Shown: in pieces, positions 1 through 10,500 of the stretch
How the letters are laid out: each line of letters begins with the position of its first letter
Position numbering within the stretch: position 1 is the first letter of the stretch
Source: Lytechinus pictus
Taxonomy: Eukaryota; Echinodermata; Echinoidea; Temnopleuroida; Toxopneustidae
Assembly (NCBI RefSeq): GCF_037042905.1
Contig: NC_087261.1
Location: forward strand, 12,722,217 to 12,786,216
Length of the DNA: 64,000 nt
Reading direction: 5' to 3'
Translations under genes and position numbers: made by a program
The notes under the pieces: generated by a model
What the model was told of the DNA's origin: nothing
What the model saw: only the letters and a program-made list of their open reading frames with translations
Database searches by the model: none

Positions 1-235
1 CAAACAAACAAACAAACGCAAGTTACAAATGCACATGGTGTGCATTGACCATCAACCAATCCCGTAAGCCCCTTTGGAAGTAATTCCGTTTGACGCACCC
101 CCCCAAACAACAACAAACAAATGCAAGTTACAAATGCGTATGGTGTGCATTGACCATCAACCAATCCCATAGCACCCTTTGGACGCAAAATTTGCTTGAG
201 GCACCCCCAACAACAACAAACAAACGCACGTTAAA
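1..235. repeat. Tandem repeat, about 104-bp unit, 2.3 copies
   Basis: The string gcaagttacaaatgc followed by a 'tggtgtgcattgaccatcaa' block recurs at about 17 and 122, and its start recurs at about 225. The spacing is 103-105 bp. Units are joined by CAAA/CAA-rich and C-rich stretches. The array continues beyond the left edge of the window. No coding potential is apparent. Confidence 0.75.
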
Positions 236-392
236 AATGTGCCCGTCTGATTGGTTGATAATCCCGCTGCGATTCGTTTTAGGAGTTGTGTTAGATTGCA
301 ATTCTTCTGCAACGTGCCAATGGTGCGTGGGTGTTTCACAAAGCTAGGTTTAAGTTTCGAGTGACTTTAAGAATAGTACGGGTGATCCTTTC

Positions 393-995
393 TTAAAGGA
401 CAAGTCCACCCCAACAAAAAGTTGATTTGAAAAAAAGGAGAAAAATCCAACAAGCAAAACACTGAAAACTTCATCAAAATTGGATGTAAAATAAGAAAGT
501 TATGACATTTCAAAGTTTTGCTTAATTTCACAAAACAGTTACATGCACATCCTCGTCGGTATGCAAATTGGCAGACTGATGACGTCATCCACTCACTATT
601 TCTTTTGTATTTTATTAAATGAAATATGAAATATTCTTATTTTCTCCTCCTTGTCAAGTGAAACAAAGTTTTATAATTTCTCCCTGAACATGTAGAATTA
701 CCATTATTTTAACAGTTTATGGTTAATAATTAAGTTGGTCCTTTCTTGTCAAATCTGTGTAAAAATTGAAATATTGTATAATTAAAAATAAAATAAAATA
801 GTGAGTCATCGACTCTCTCATTTGCATATTGCTGAGTTGTGCATTTAACTGTTTTGTGAAATATAAGCAAAACTTAAAAATGTCATAACTTTCTTATTTT
901 ACATCCGATTTCGATGAAATTTGCAGCATATGTTTGTTTGGTTTTTCTCTATCGACTCAAATCCACAATTTTTTGGGGTGGACTTGACATTTAAG
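393..995. mobile_element. Palindromic MITE, about 600 bp
   Basis: The left end TTAAAGGACAAGTCCACC is mirrored by ggtggacttgacatttaa at the right end. Inner blocks also pair: 'acttcatcaaaattggatg' with 'catccgatttcgatgaaat', 'aagttatgac' with 'gtcataactt', and 'aaaacagtt' with 'aactgtttt'. There is no transposase. Related copies are a half at 57030-57233 and more distant palindromes at 43253-43842 and 58241-58845. It is a non-autonomous DNA element by structure; the superfamily is uncertain. Confidence 0.8.
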
Positions 996-1109
996 AATAT
1001 TTTGTGAACTTCATACTTATCCACGGTAGTGTTGATTATTTTAAAGTCAATATTTAATTTTGTATATAGTGTATATACATTTGTGTTACAGTGTTTATAT
1101 CTTTATAAA

Positions 1110-1326
1110 TTTATAGGATTTTGCTGATTATTTTACTCTACTTATATCATATTACCCTTGTATAAAATTTTGATAGGGGGTCTATATCTTACAAGCTTTG
1201 CTTTTCAGTAGGCCCCTCCACTTTTTTCATTTCATTGTAAAAATGATTTATTACGAAATGTACTTTGAGGATTTGTGGAATATGAATATATCAATTAAAT
1301 ATAACAAAATAAATAAAATAAAATAA
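1110..1326 (+). mobile_element. LINE-like 3' tail ending in AATAAA-type repeats
   Basis: A noncoding stretch has a 'tcttacaagctttgcttttc' block flanked by G-run and C-run sequences that can form a small hairpin. It ends in repeated AAATA units at about 1300-1327. A similar layout is seen at about 49610-49830. This resembles the 3' UTR of CR1/RTE-type LINEs. There is no reverse transcriptase here, so the assignment is tentative. Confidence 0.35.
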
Positions 1327-1826
1327 ATAGCAAATCAACTCCAAGGGAAATCTTGTGTTGTATCACTTACCACAAGAAAGGACCCCCAGTCGTCGTTAAG
1401 TCGCTAGTAACTTACGAACACCTTTATGAAACACACAACAGATGCCTAGGGTATACAGAGTATGCAAAATCGAAATGATATCACATTGCGTTTGTTCTAA
1501 TGTAAAATCATGAATGTTCTGTTATGATGCATTTGTCATAGAGTGTGTAAATCAATATGCGTTTTCAATGCCTCGGCTCAGAAAAAGTGATCAGAAATTG
1601 AACAAGAAAAGCGCTGTGTTAATCCCCTTTTTTGTTGCTCATCTGAATTTGCTTGAAGAAAGGCTAGGTGTGATGGGAGTCCTGATCATTATTTCTTTCT
1701 TAAAAAGATAAACATTTTTATGCTTGAAGAGTAAATTGGTCAGTCTGTTGGCCGCCTTCCCTACGCAATCTCGAATCCGACATTTTGTAAGACTACGTCA
1801 ATGCAATTTCTTCTGTATATATATAG
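1327..1826. other. Unassigned intergenic or intronic sequence
   Basis: Apart from a 65-codon open frame at 1514-1711 with no recognisable domain, I see no gene or repeat here. The last part (about 1790-1826) is pyrimidine-rich with a run of TA and ends in AG, consistent with a splice acceptor for the lectin exon that starts at 1827. Confidence 0.5.
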
Positions 1827-2321
1827 GCTTGCCGAAATCAGAATCAATGGATAGGACTTTATCAACCAACCCCAGAAGGTGCCTTTGAATGGTCGGATGG
1901 AACGGAGGTGAACTACACTGCATGGTTTCCTTTGCAACCGGATAATAACATCCCTCATCTCCCAAATTCTTCAGAAGACTGTGCTTATATTTGGAAGAAG
2001 AAATATCTCACTTCTTCTAGTGAGCCCAAATCCTTGAACGACTCCGCTGTAAAATTCACGAAGCAATATATAGGACCAGGAAAGTGGAACGATAACGAAT
2101 GTTCCGCTACTATGGCCTACGTTTGCAAGATAACCTTCCTATGTCCTAGGCCTTGGGTGTTTTTCCAGGGTAATTGTTATCGTTATTATCATGGGGAGCG
2201 CGTCAACTTTACTCAAGCCGTGACGAATTGCAGGAACACTGACAAGTCCAAAGGCCAACCTGATCTCGTATCTATCCACAGCGACGAGGAAATGAACTTC
2301 GTTGCCAGTCTCTGTACACAG
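1827..2321 (+). CDS. C-type lectin exon (end of CTLD 1, start of CTLD 2)
   Basis: This internal exon of 165 codons is open throughout, preceded by tatatatatag and followed by gtaact; both borders are phase 0. Residues 8-11 read WIGL and 22-25 WSDG. Residues 37-39 are QPD, followed by a WND motif at 87-89 and a YVCK end. In long-form C-type lectin domains, QPD plus WND are the calcium/sugar-site residues, and QPD usually means galactose-type specificity. From about residue 106 a second domain begins: CPRPWVFFQGNCY, then AVTNC and LVSIHSDEE. It breaks off at SLCTQ, before the WIGL core. The first half of CTLD 1, any signal peptide and any membrane segment lie outside the visible part. The product is probably a secreted or membrane lectin; immune or reproductive roles are only family-level guesses. 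Its completion is the exon at 22172-22441. Confidence 0.9.
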
Positions 2322-2336
2322 GTAACTTTACATGAT

Positions 2337-3447
2337 AGGGGGGCACTTCCATTGACGAGTGGATACCATGCGCGACCATGGGGTCTCGAAAAGCACCCTA
2401 TATTAAACAAGTATTTTCCATATTCTGAAAATGCACCCCTTAACAAGTATTGGCGTATGAAACCCTACCCTTAATAAGTTTTGGAAGCAAAACGATACCC
2501 TTGGCAAGTATTCTCTGAATTGAACCCCTAAACAAGTCCCGGGGGGGGGGGGGGCACTTACATTGACGAGTGGATACCATGCGCGACCAAAAAGACACGT
2601 AAAAATATGTCTTTTTCAAGATAGGGCACGTTACGTACGTAACGTAATAACGGTGTCAAAAACATTATAATGGAAAAAGGGTATCTATTTCGCCAGGAAA
2701 GCTACGTGTTTAGAATTTGCGAGGGTATAAAAATCAAGACTAAAATGTTTTATAAAGGATGTCATCAATACAATACTACGTGTTTAGAGTATATGATTTG
2801 CGCGAGTTGGGCTGTTCTAAACCCAATGATGTAGGTAAAGGTAAAACCGACGACCGACGTCCGTGACATACCGCTGTACTTGTTTATGGGTTCAAATCAG
2901 GGAATACTTCCCAATAGTATCGCATTGTTTCCAATACTTGTTAAGGGTAGGGTTTCACACGCCAATACTTGTTAAGGGTGCAATTTCAGAATATGGAAAA
3001 TACGTGTTTAGGGTGCTTTTTGAGATCTCATGGTCGCGCATGGTATCCACTCGTGAATGGAAGTGCCCCCCCCCCCCGGGAAACAAGTACAGCGATATTT
3101 TAATTGTTACATGTCACGGACTTCGGTCGTGGGTTTCACCTTTAGCTACATCATTGGGTTTAGTACGGCCCCACCTCCCATACCTCGTGCAAATCGGACT
3201 CTAAACACGTAGTATTGACTGTTGGGCAAAAGTACATCCTTTATTAAAGATTTTAGTCTTTTTTATACCCTCGCAAAATTTGACCATAAACACGTAGCTT
3301 TCCGAGCTAAATAGATACCCCTTTTCATTATTGTAGTGTTTTTGACACCACGTTACGTACGTAACGTGCCCTGTCTTGAAAAGGACATCCTTTTTACGTG
3401 TTTTTTTTTTGGTCACGCATGGTATCCACTCGTCAATGCAAGTGCCC
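2337..3447. mobile_element. Two interleaved inverted-repeat elements (A-B-A'-B')
   Basis: Block A (2337-2545) is the reverse complement of A' (about 2888-3075). Block B (2553-2885) is the reverse complement of B' (about 3082-3447). Both A and B begin with the same terminal motif, ggggcact then cattgacgagtggatacc, and A' and B' end with its complement. B also carries the short palindrome acgttacgtacgtaacgt. C-runs and G-runs join the blocks. There is no coding capacity. The two elements share terminal repeats but differ internally. Confidence 0.75.
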
Positions 3448-3845
3448 CCGGAATATGATCCAATAACCTTTAAGTTTATGTCCACTTCTTAGAAGTACAA
3501 TGACTTTGTCGTCGTGGTGACACAAGATATTTTGCCAAGTCGACTACTAGAAAGTTTCATAACTCGGGTGCAGATCAAGCATGGTCCATTAGGTGGAAGG
3601 ATAATGAAACATTTCCTCAACACTTTCCACGATCGGCTGTTCGAAGAAGAGCTGTTAGCTTTATGTTTACAAAATTATGTATTTCATAAGGACTAAAAGA
3701 TGGTACAAGCGCAAAGCGCTATTAGACCTGAAAAAAAAGGGAACATTCCTTTTTTTTTAATCATGAGCATGGTGCTTATCCATCAGCGTCAGCCGAAATT
3801 TTCTGTATAGTGACCTGAAAAATGTTGGTATCAATAACGCATAAA
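3448..3845. other. Unassigned intron sequence
   Basis: No gene is recognised. The segment around 3490-3560 (tgactttgtcgtcgtggtgac, then a tattttgccaagtcgac block) weakly resembles 21790-21855 near the other end of the intron. That may be a trace of an old intron or domain duplication. Confidence 0.3.
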
Positions 3846-3986
3846 GCATTTTAACTTATTTGATGCAAGATAAAAGAGTGATTGGGAAGAAAATGCCTCG
3901 GTCAAGGGCCATACAGGGAATCGAACCCCGGACTTTCATGATGTAGTCAGGTGCCTTAGACATCTGCCACGGCACTTTGCCACCTC
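3846..3986 (-). mobile_element. tRNA-derived SINE (same family as 53518-53660)
   Basis: Read on the minus strand, a tRNA-like head contains gatgtctaaggcacctgac (A-box region) and gtccggggttcgattccc (B box). It is followed by a tail region 'ggcccttgaccgaggcattt', then 'cactcttttatcttgcatca' and an AAATAA end. The copy at 53518 on + has the same order of blocks. RNA polymerase III-type internal promoter boxes plus a shared non-tRNA body define a SINE. The head is too diverged to be a working tRNA. Confidence 0.8.
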
Positions 3987-4287
3987 GTATTAAAGGGAAT
4001 CGATTGATGCAAGCGCAAAAAGCAAGCTGAAATTATTTATACTGACCTGAAAAGGGGACAATTAACGGGATTAAGGACTGTTTGTAATCATAAACATGAT
4101 TCATATCGTAGACAGCGGGGGTGGGAGTGCATCCCCAATTTTCTGAGAGGGGGATGCGGTGTGCAATCATCTCCCAGGTTTCAAGGTGGGGAAAACCCCC
4201 GATATTCTTTATATGATATGAAGTTATTATCAGTATCATAATCATTATAAATTTCATTGCTATTAGAACCACCATTAGTCCGGGAGC

Positions 4288-4751
4288 CAATTTTTATCTT
4301 CATATAGCAATAAAGTATGTATTCCCTTAGTAAGGAAACGCACGTCTGGCTGGTCGTTAGTGGTGGGTGTGGTCAGGAGGGCGTTGAAAAAGAAAAAGAA
4401 AAAAAATTAGGCTAGCCTAGCTGAAAAAGAAACATCATGAAATCGGTGGGACATTGTCTTGCTTATTATTAGGGTCATTGAAAAATAATGCCAGACATAA
4501 CTGAAAAGTTTATCAATCTTAAGGGTTTGACCTTTATACTAGCGTAATGCAAAAGTCAAACAGCGATGTATTATCTACATGTGTTTAGTGTCACACTTCA
4601 GACCCGGCTTAATATTGTGTTCGTGTTGAGAACCCGATGCACCAAAACTTCTGCATGCAGATGCAGAAATGGGCTGCTGATTGGGTTTGGGTGAGAATGT
4701 TAGAGGGCAGGGGTTGAGGGGGAAGGGTCGGGGATGGAAGAACATAAGGGA
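4288..4751. repeat. Left arm of outer inverted repeat
   Basis: Sequence from about 4288 is the diverged reverse complement of 20290-20573 and then of 19420-19560. Shared blocks include tggtcgttagtggtgggtgt, ggtcaggagggcgttgaaaa, gtcttgcttatt and gtgtttagtgtcacact. After the F1 insertion the match resumes at 7379 (catggtatatctagcttgat against the complement of about 19385-19405). A MITE interrupts the opposite arm at 19567-20286. Confidence 0.75.
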
Positions 4752-4791
4752 CATGGTATCATGTCCCTTATGTTCTTCCATCCCCGACCCG
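4726..4791. repeat. 66-bp near-perfect palindrome at the F1 left junction
   Basis: The sequence gggtcggggatggaagaaca, and what follows, is repeated as its reverse complement and ends in tccatccccgaccc; the centre is near 4756-4759. The left half is host-arm sequence, shared with the opposite arm near 19420. The right half is its inverted copy and lies inside the insertion boundary. Confidence 0.8.
4752..4759. other. 8-bp target-site duplication, left of F1
   Basis: CATGGTAT occurs here and again at 7379-7386, directly bordering the foldback element. The opposite outer arm shows the corresponding empty site, atggtatacctagc, without the 2.6-kb insertion. Confidence 0.75.
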
Positions 4792-4798
4792 GTTCCAT

Positions 4799-5175
4799 GA
4801 CAATTGCTCCGCCGACATTTGCTCCGCCGACAATTGCTACGCAAAATACGACAACTGCTCCGCCGACAATTGCTCCGCCGACATTTGCTCCGCCGACAAT
4901 TGCTACGCAAAATACGACAACTGCTCCGCCGACAATTGCTCCGCCGACATTTGCTCCGCCGACAATTGCTACGCAAAATACGACAACTGCTCCGCCGACA
5001 ATTGCTCCGGACAGTTGCTCCGCCGACAGTTGCTCCGTCGACACTTGCTCCGCCGATATTTGCTCCGTCGACACTTGCTTCGCCGATATTTGCTCCGTCG
5101 ACATCTGCTCCGCCGATAATTGCTCCGCCGACATCTGCTCCGATTATACGACAATTGCTCCGCCGTCATGTGCTC
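4799..5175. repeat. F1 left arm, 15-bp tandem repeats
   Basis: About 24 copies of a 15-bp unit with core gctccgccgacaatt. Three of them are interrupted by the 21-bp variant gctacgcaaaatacgacaact. Later units change to gctccgtcgacacttgctcc. Because 15 is a multiple of three, long open frames arise in several frames. They encode only simple Leu/Arg-, Ser/Cys/Asp- or Ala/Pro/Thr-type repeats and I do not call them genes. Confidence 0.85.
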
Positions 5176-5249
5176 AGATAACAAAATTGCACGAACATCT
5201 TACAAATTGTTCTGTTCTTATTATTCGTTAATTTTTTATTTATTTATTT

Positions 5250-5826
5250 ATTTCATTCTCCCCCCATCATCACAGCTTTCTGCTTAAAAAAAAACAAATT
5301 GTTCTCCCTGCCGCTGACACTTGACAAATTGTAACGCAGATTGTGAATCTGGATTTTTGTTCATATATTATTATCATTGGTTTCACTCCGGTCTTGAGCG
5401 GGGAGAGAATGTGGGGGGGGGGGGGTGCTGGACACACTATCTCTTCTGCTTTCCAGCAACTTATACACCATACATTCGCGCGGGCTCCCCTCTCCTCTCT
5501 CTCGTTTTGTTCTTTCACGCCATTTATTTTCATTATCAGCATTATAATTTTTATCAATATTTTTTATTACGTCTTGGGCCTTATCTACCCTTGCACCTTT
5601 TTTCTTTCAATTTGTTTCAATGATCATCACTGGCGTACAGATGGGGGAGGGGCGTTCTAGGGGTCACGGATCCCCCATTCTCCCTATCAATGGAAAAAAC
5701 GAATAAAGGAAAGGAAAATAAATGTCATCCTTGTCTGGCCCCCTCCATTTTTTGTTGTTGGCTCATTACGCTACTGGTGAGTCACTATAAAATTATACTT
5801 CGGTTGTATTTTGTTCTATTCTGTGC
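5250..5826. other. F1 inner spacer, no gene seen
   Basis: AT-rich sequence with short A and G runs and a TTTA-type repeat at about 5231-5256. No recognisable coding sequence is present. Confidence 0.4.
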
Positions 5827-6042
5827 AATAGCGACAATATAAATATATTTTGATAAATGAATATATGTATGAATCTCTCTCATAACATCTAAACAAATAA
5901 AGTTGTTTTTAAAAGACAATAATATATATACCAGTAATATATATTATTGTATTTTAAAAACAACATTATTTGTTTAGACGTTATGAGAGAGAGATACATA
6001 CATATATTCATTTATTAAAATATATTCATATTGTCGCTATTG
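5827..6042. repeat. Palindrome inside F1 (about 100-bp arms)
   Basis: The block 'gcaatagcgacaatataaat' pairs with its complement ending near 6042. Inner blocks ctctcataacatctaaacaa and ttgtttagacgttatgagag also pair. The centre lies near 5932 in a TA-rich stretch. It looks like a small MITE or cruciform segment. Confidence 0.75.
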
Positions 6043-6077
6043 TCCCTTTTCTGGTAAATATATCCAAAATATTCAAT

Positions 6078-6262
6078 CAGCGCATCATGCTCTCATTTCT
6101 TTTACGAGATATCTCCCCCCAGGTATGCTTCATGTTTACAATAAAAAAATGCGTAGAAATAGAAAGGGGAGATTTATACGCATTTTTTAAAATTGTAAAC
6201 ATGAAGCATACCTCGGGGGGGGGGGGGGGATCTCGTAAAAGAAATGAGAGAGCGATGCGCTA
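6078..6262. repeat. Palindrome inside F1 (about 80-bp arms)
   Basis: The block gcgcatcatgctctcatttc pairs with gaaatgagagagcgatgcgc. The blocks ggtatgcttcatgtttacaa and ttgtaaacatgaagcatacc also pair. The loop, near 6150-6165, is purine-rich. This is a second, separate hairpin within the inner region of F1. Confidence 0.8.
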
Positions 6263-6761
6263 ATTGAATATTTTAATTATCCTTTTTCTATCAGTGATAG
6301 ATCTGTGTATACGAGAAGATATGGAAACCAGAGTGGAGGGGTGAGTCGAGAAGGTGACACGACATGTAGCCTTTCACAAGTTGGTATTTTCGTGAATATT
6401 AATTTTTACTTACTGAATGTCTTGGTCATGTTTGTGAGGGACAAAATTTGCCGACAGTAAACATTTTGCATGACTACAGTACAGGTTTTCGACAAATAAG
6501 TTGGGGTACCGTTGAATTTCACCTGGAGCAAATATCTCCACTCCGGAGCATATTTAGCCAGAGCGATTTTGACGCTAAGAATGGGGTATATCTAAGTTTT
6601 TTTGTACTGTCATAATTATTACATGAGCACGCGTATTCTTTTTCATTTTAATCACCAGTCACGTAATAACACTTATATACACAAAATGCCACTCCCATGA
6701 ATAAGAATATCTATCCCTCCTTTGTGCTTATCCCTCTTATTCTATTTCTTTCTATGTTATG

Positions 6762-6888
6762 TATCAGGGGCCGAAGCCCCCCACTTTTTTTTTCCAAAAC
6801 CGTGTACAAAAACGTAAAAAAGATCATATGATTGTGATTTTTAGCATGGTCAGCCCCCCATTTTGAAAACCGTTCCGCGGCCCCTGTG
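6762..6888 (-). mobile_element. Dispersed repeat with CAGGGGCCGCGGAACGG end
   Basis: On the minus strand the element reads caggggccgcggaacggttt, then agcatgctaaaaatcacaat-like sequence, then a run containing cacggttttggaaaaaaa and gggggcttcggcccct. It is the inverted counterpart of 36838-37018. A partial relative is at about 48918-49035. The short terminal inverted repeat (cagggg...cccctg) suggests a MITE. Confidence 0.7.
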
Positions 6889-7024
6889 TATGTCATGCAA
6901 GCATTGTTTAAATTTACTTTGCAATATATTATAATATACAAAAATGGAAATTGACGTCTTCAGCCTGTGCTACAATTGTTATGCGCATGAAAGTACGAAT
7001 AAATAAATAAATAAATAGTCGTCG

Positions 7025-7370
7025 CATTATCGGAGCAATTTACGGCGGAGCCATTTTCGGCGGAGCAGATGTCGGTGGAGCAAATATTGACGGAGCAGAT
7101 TTTGGCGGAGCAGATATCGGCGGTGGAGCAAATATCGGCGGAGCAATTGTCGTATAATCAGAGCAGATGTCGGCGGAGCAATTTTCGGCGGAGCAGATGT
7201 CGACGGAGCAAATATCGGCGGAGCAAGTGTCGACGGAGCAAATATCAGCGGAGCAAGTGTCGACGGAGCAACTGTCGGCGGAGCAACTGTCCGGAGCAAT
7301 TGTCGGCGGAGCAGTTGTCGTATTTTGCGTAGCAATTGTCGGCGGAGCAGATGTCGGCGGAGCAATTGTC
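7025..7370. repeat. F1 right arm, 15-bp tandem repeats
   Basis: Reverse-complement counterpart of the left arm (core aattgtcggcggagc). It has only one copy of the agttgtcgtattttgcgtagc variant against three in the left arm, so the two arms differ in repeat number. It ends with gagcaattgtcgggtcacc just before the right target duplication. Confidence 0.85.
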
Positions 7371-7386
7371 GGGTCACCCATGGTAT

Positions 7387-7689
7387 ATCTAGCTTGATGG
7401 AGGGAGGGGGTCCTTAAAAATGACAAAAGCAAAAAAAAAAACTAACACCATTAGGAAATTAACCCCCTACGTTGGTCATATAATTACAATGGAAAGGGCC
7501 TAATCTTTTTGTCAACAAGGGGGTACTACACTGATCATGCAGCTGGGATTTGGTATCTGTATTTTTCTCCCTTAACCCCCTGCTAAAACCTATTAGTTTT
7601 CGTTTCAATATCATGCGATTGATCATAGAGACCGCTATAGGACTCCGACATAGGTTGTCGGTCTTACGGCCAAGATGATGCTAACTTAT
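7387..7689. repeat. Continuation of outer inverted-repeat left arm (weak)
   Basis: After F1 the sequence matches the complement of about 19270-19400 in patches: ctagcttgatggaggga, the gtccttaaaaatgac block and ttaggaaattaaccccc. Beyond about 7470 the match fades. Nothing coding is seen. Confidence 0.5.
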
Positions 7690-7950
7690 AAGCCCTGCGC
7701 ACACTGCGATTCGTTGCGATCGAACTTTCAAAGAAATTGCAATGACACTTGATATATATGAACATTTCAACCAATATAATTTTAGTAATCAGAATTCAGA
7801 ATTGTGATGGGATTACTGAAATCGTAATTCAGTCAAGTTCGAGCCTCCCTGTAGGTATAAAATCAAAATCAATTCCAAATCGGAATGAAGTATCCATCGC
7901 ATGCGACTTAAAGCCGAATTGGACTTAACTCCGAACACAGGGCTTACTGG
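7690..7950. mobile_element. Probable MITE, about 260 bp
   Basis: The ends taagccctgcgcacac and cgaacacagggcttac form an imperfect terminal inverted repeat. The inner blocks cagaattcagaattgtgatg and gaaatcgtaattcag are partly self-complementary. There is no protein. Confidence 0.5.
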
Positions 7951-8740
7951 AAAGCAAAATTATTATTTTTTTTTTATTCCTAACATTATGCCGAACTTCA
8001 AATAAAATAACTGTGCTCCTTGGAAATGTCTCCACATCTTTTCCAGACCTTCCATAAATTGACATGCCTCTGATAACTGTCCTCCTCATCGGGATACCAC
8101 CCAGTCTTCCCTTTACCTCCTCCCTTTGATGTGGAGGAAGGTTCATATCTAGGTTTGAACAAGGGCTGAATGTAAGATGATTGTGGCTGGGTGGCTGAGT
8201 CAACATGGACAAGGAGATTATCATAACATAAAAAGGGGGAGGGTAAGAGACCCGCGGAAGCTAAATCAAGATGATCGGTATACAGTTCCTTGATAATGAT
8301 AGATGTCTACACAGTACGCAACGATGACAACAGTAGAAAATTAGTAAAATCACTCTTAAAAGTACACCCACATCACCCCCACCACAACCATTCCCCCCTT
8401 TATCAATGCTTATGCGATCTGCAATCAGATCAAGGTTTCAGCACAAAATAGATATCTGCTGAAAAGGGTTTGAATTTAGACTTCACAAACGAAATGGTTC
8501 TGAAAAAAAAAAAAATATTCCAAGTACTATTAATTTGCACATTTTTTTTCGCTCGGTCGCAACGATCACTCGCAAACAAAAAAACAAATAGGTTTTTTTT
8601 GCAGGGGACAGTGGAGACGGGATGATAAAATAGATCAGCTGCATGGTCGGTATAGTACCCTCCTGCTGCCCAAGATATAGGCCATTTCCATTGTATTGAT
8701 ATGACCAGTGTGTATTAACACTTATAGTAGGGGAGAGAGA
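7951..8740. other. No gene recognised
   Basis: Mixed-composition sequence with A/T homopolymers. Short open frames on the minus strand show no family signature. It may be diverged remains of the outer inverted repeat or of unrelated insertions. Confidence 0.3.
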
Positions 8741-10055
8741 TAGGGTTCCCATGCACCCGAATGATATATTTTTTAAACCTACATTTTTGTAATCCGTAAG
8801 ATGTGTAGTGAATGAATTTTGATGTTCCCAAAACGAAATATTGTCCCACGGGGTTCAAATTCAAGATGGCGTCCAAAATGGCCGCCATATTCATGGGATT
8901 TGGATTTTCGTACATAGATTCCGACACAAACATTCATTTGCCACAAAATTAGTGTCATATGAAAGATAAATAAATTTTCTACAAGCTGATACTTTTCAGG
9001 GGTGATGAAATGGTAATTCGGTTGAGATTTTAATAAGAAAAGTGCAATTTTGAGATTTTTTTCCCAAAAATTGAAAAATTGCGAAATACATGATTTACCA
9101 TAAGTCTAAAGAAAATGAAGGAATCGCCTCGAAAATTTCTAGAAAACTTTCCTAATATACAATTAAGTGGACGAAATTCCAAATCAATGTCGTTTTTAGT
9201 CACAAACTTATTATGTCTCAAACTTGAAAATTCAATTTTCAGAAATTTAGCTTTTTTACTGCATATCGGAGACTTGGATATATTAATGTATATTGTCACA
9301 TTTTCAACCCAGAAAATGGAAATAGGCCTTAATAAAATGCGAAATTATCTATTATTTTGTTGGTAGAATTTACTACAATCCCTTTATTCTTCGATTTCAA
9401 GTCGGTTGATATAGTTTTTAAAAGAATTAAGACTTTTGGCCAAAATTTGTATGTTTTTGGTAAAAAAAGATTGCACATGCACTGTTATTGATCAGATTTA
9501 TTATGAATTTCAGTAATAAATGCACAATCTCAACATTCGATATGAAAGAGGATGTATCAACGAGAATATTTGCAGGCTTCATGCCACCATAAGTATCTTC
9601 ATTTGCTTCAAATAGAAGGAAAATAGGCTGAATGTATTAAGCGATTTTGCGCTAAAGTGAGGCCAAAAAGCAACCTTAGTGTGGCAGTCACATCCATGAA
9701 AACGATTGCAAAGTGATGAACGGTATGTCATTCAAATAATACAATAGCTTGGATCAGCCTCTCGCATCGATTGTGTAGGTATGACTAACACACCGTAATG
9801 TCCAGTATGTAATGTGCATGGTAATAGAAATGTATCTGATTCAGAAGGATGCAAAGACAAAAAAATGTGTTTCTGTTACATTATAAAAAAAAAATTAAAT
9901 ATTGTCTCTTGGAAACAGTTATAAGATACACTAGCACTGCAGGTAATAGAGATGAAGTTCTTACACAATACACAGCTCAAAGGAATATGTCGAAGCTACC
10001 CCCACTTTATCTGTATTTTGAATCTATGGCCTGTATTCCTAAATCAGGTTTATCT
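8741..10055. repeat. Left arm of second inverted repeat (about 1.3 kb)
   Basis: The left end tagggttcccatgcacccga matches the complement of 19155-19176 (caggtgcatgggaaccctac). Matching continues through 'caagatggcgtccaaaatgg', 'gtggacgaaattccaaatca', 'cttcatgccaccataagtat', 'gcgattttgcgctaaagtga' and 'cctgtattcctaaatcaggt', all found inverted in 17855-19176. Identity looks high, with small indels. The arms enclose the Ty3/gypsy remnant and F2. Confidence 0.85.
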
Positions 10056-10500
10056 TTGAACACAAAATTAGTGTCATATGAAATATGAATAAATTTTCTA
10101 CAAGTTGGTATTATTCATAGGTGATGAAAAGGTAATTCGGCTGATCTTAATAAGAAAAGTGCATTTTTTAATTGTTTTCCCCAAAAATGAAAATTTGCAA
10201 AATACTTGATTTACCATATATCTAAGAAAAATAAAGGAATTGCCTTGAAACTTTCTAGAAAACTTTCCTAATATACAATTATTAAGAAATTGATTTTTTT
10301 ACTGCATTTTACAGACTTAAATTACTATATTGTTATTATCTTTACCACCCCTTTTCACCACATTGATAAGTTTTTCTAACCTTCACCTTTTCAATCCTGG
10401 AGTCGTATACTGAATGAATTTATTTTTGATGTTCTGAAAACTTGAATATTGTCCCTTGGCCGCCACTTTGACGGCCATCTTGGATTCTGACAAAAGAACT
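10056..10500. repeat. Degenerate direct copy of arm segment 8795-9290
   Basis: The blocks aaattagtgtcatatgaaat, 'aaattttctacaagttggta', 'gaaaactttcctaatataca' and 'aatattgtcccttggccgcc' repeat the left-arm sequence (8795-9290). They are in direct orientation but in a rearranged order, with more mutations. It appears to be an older copy of the same repeat next to the arm. Confidence 0.65.

Larger units (their letters stand above)
4760..7378. mobile_element. F1: TU-like foldback transposon
   Basis: This 2.6-kb insertion is flanked by the 8-bp duplication CATGGTAT. Its long inverted repeats (4799-5175 and 7025-7370) are built from a 15-bp unit, gctccgccgacaatt and variants (acattt, agttgctccgtcgac). 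The inner part is AT-rich, with two hairpins and a copy of a dispersed repeat, and no transposase. As I recall, sea urchin TU elements also have outer inverted-repeat domains of 15-bp tandem units and 8-bp target duplications. The left junction carries an extra inverted copy of adjacent host sequence (see 4726-4791). Confidence 0.8.

Noticed and set aside
4700..5231. Long overlapping open frames rich in Ala-Pro-Thr, Arg-Leu or Ser-Ala-Glu-Gln
   Set aside because: They arise from the 15-bp units, which stay in frame on every strand. There is no independent coding evidence.
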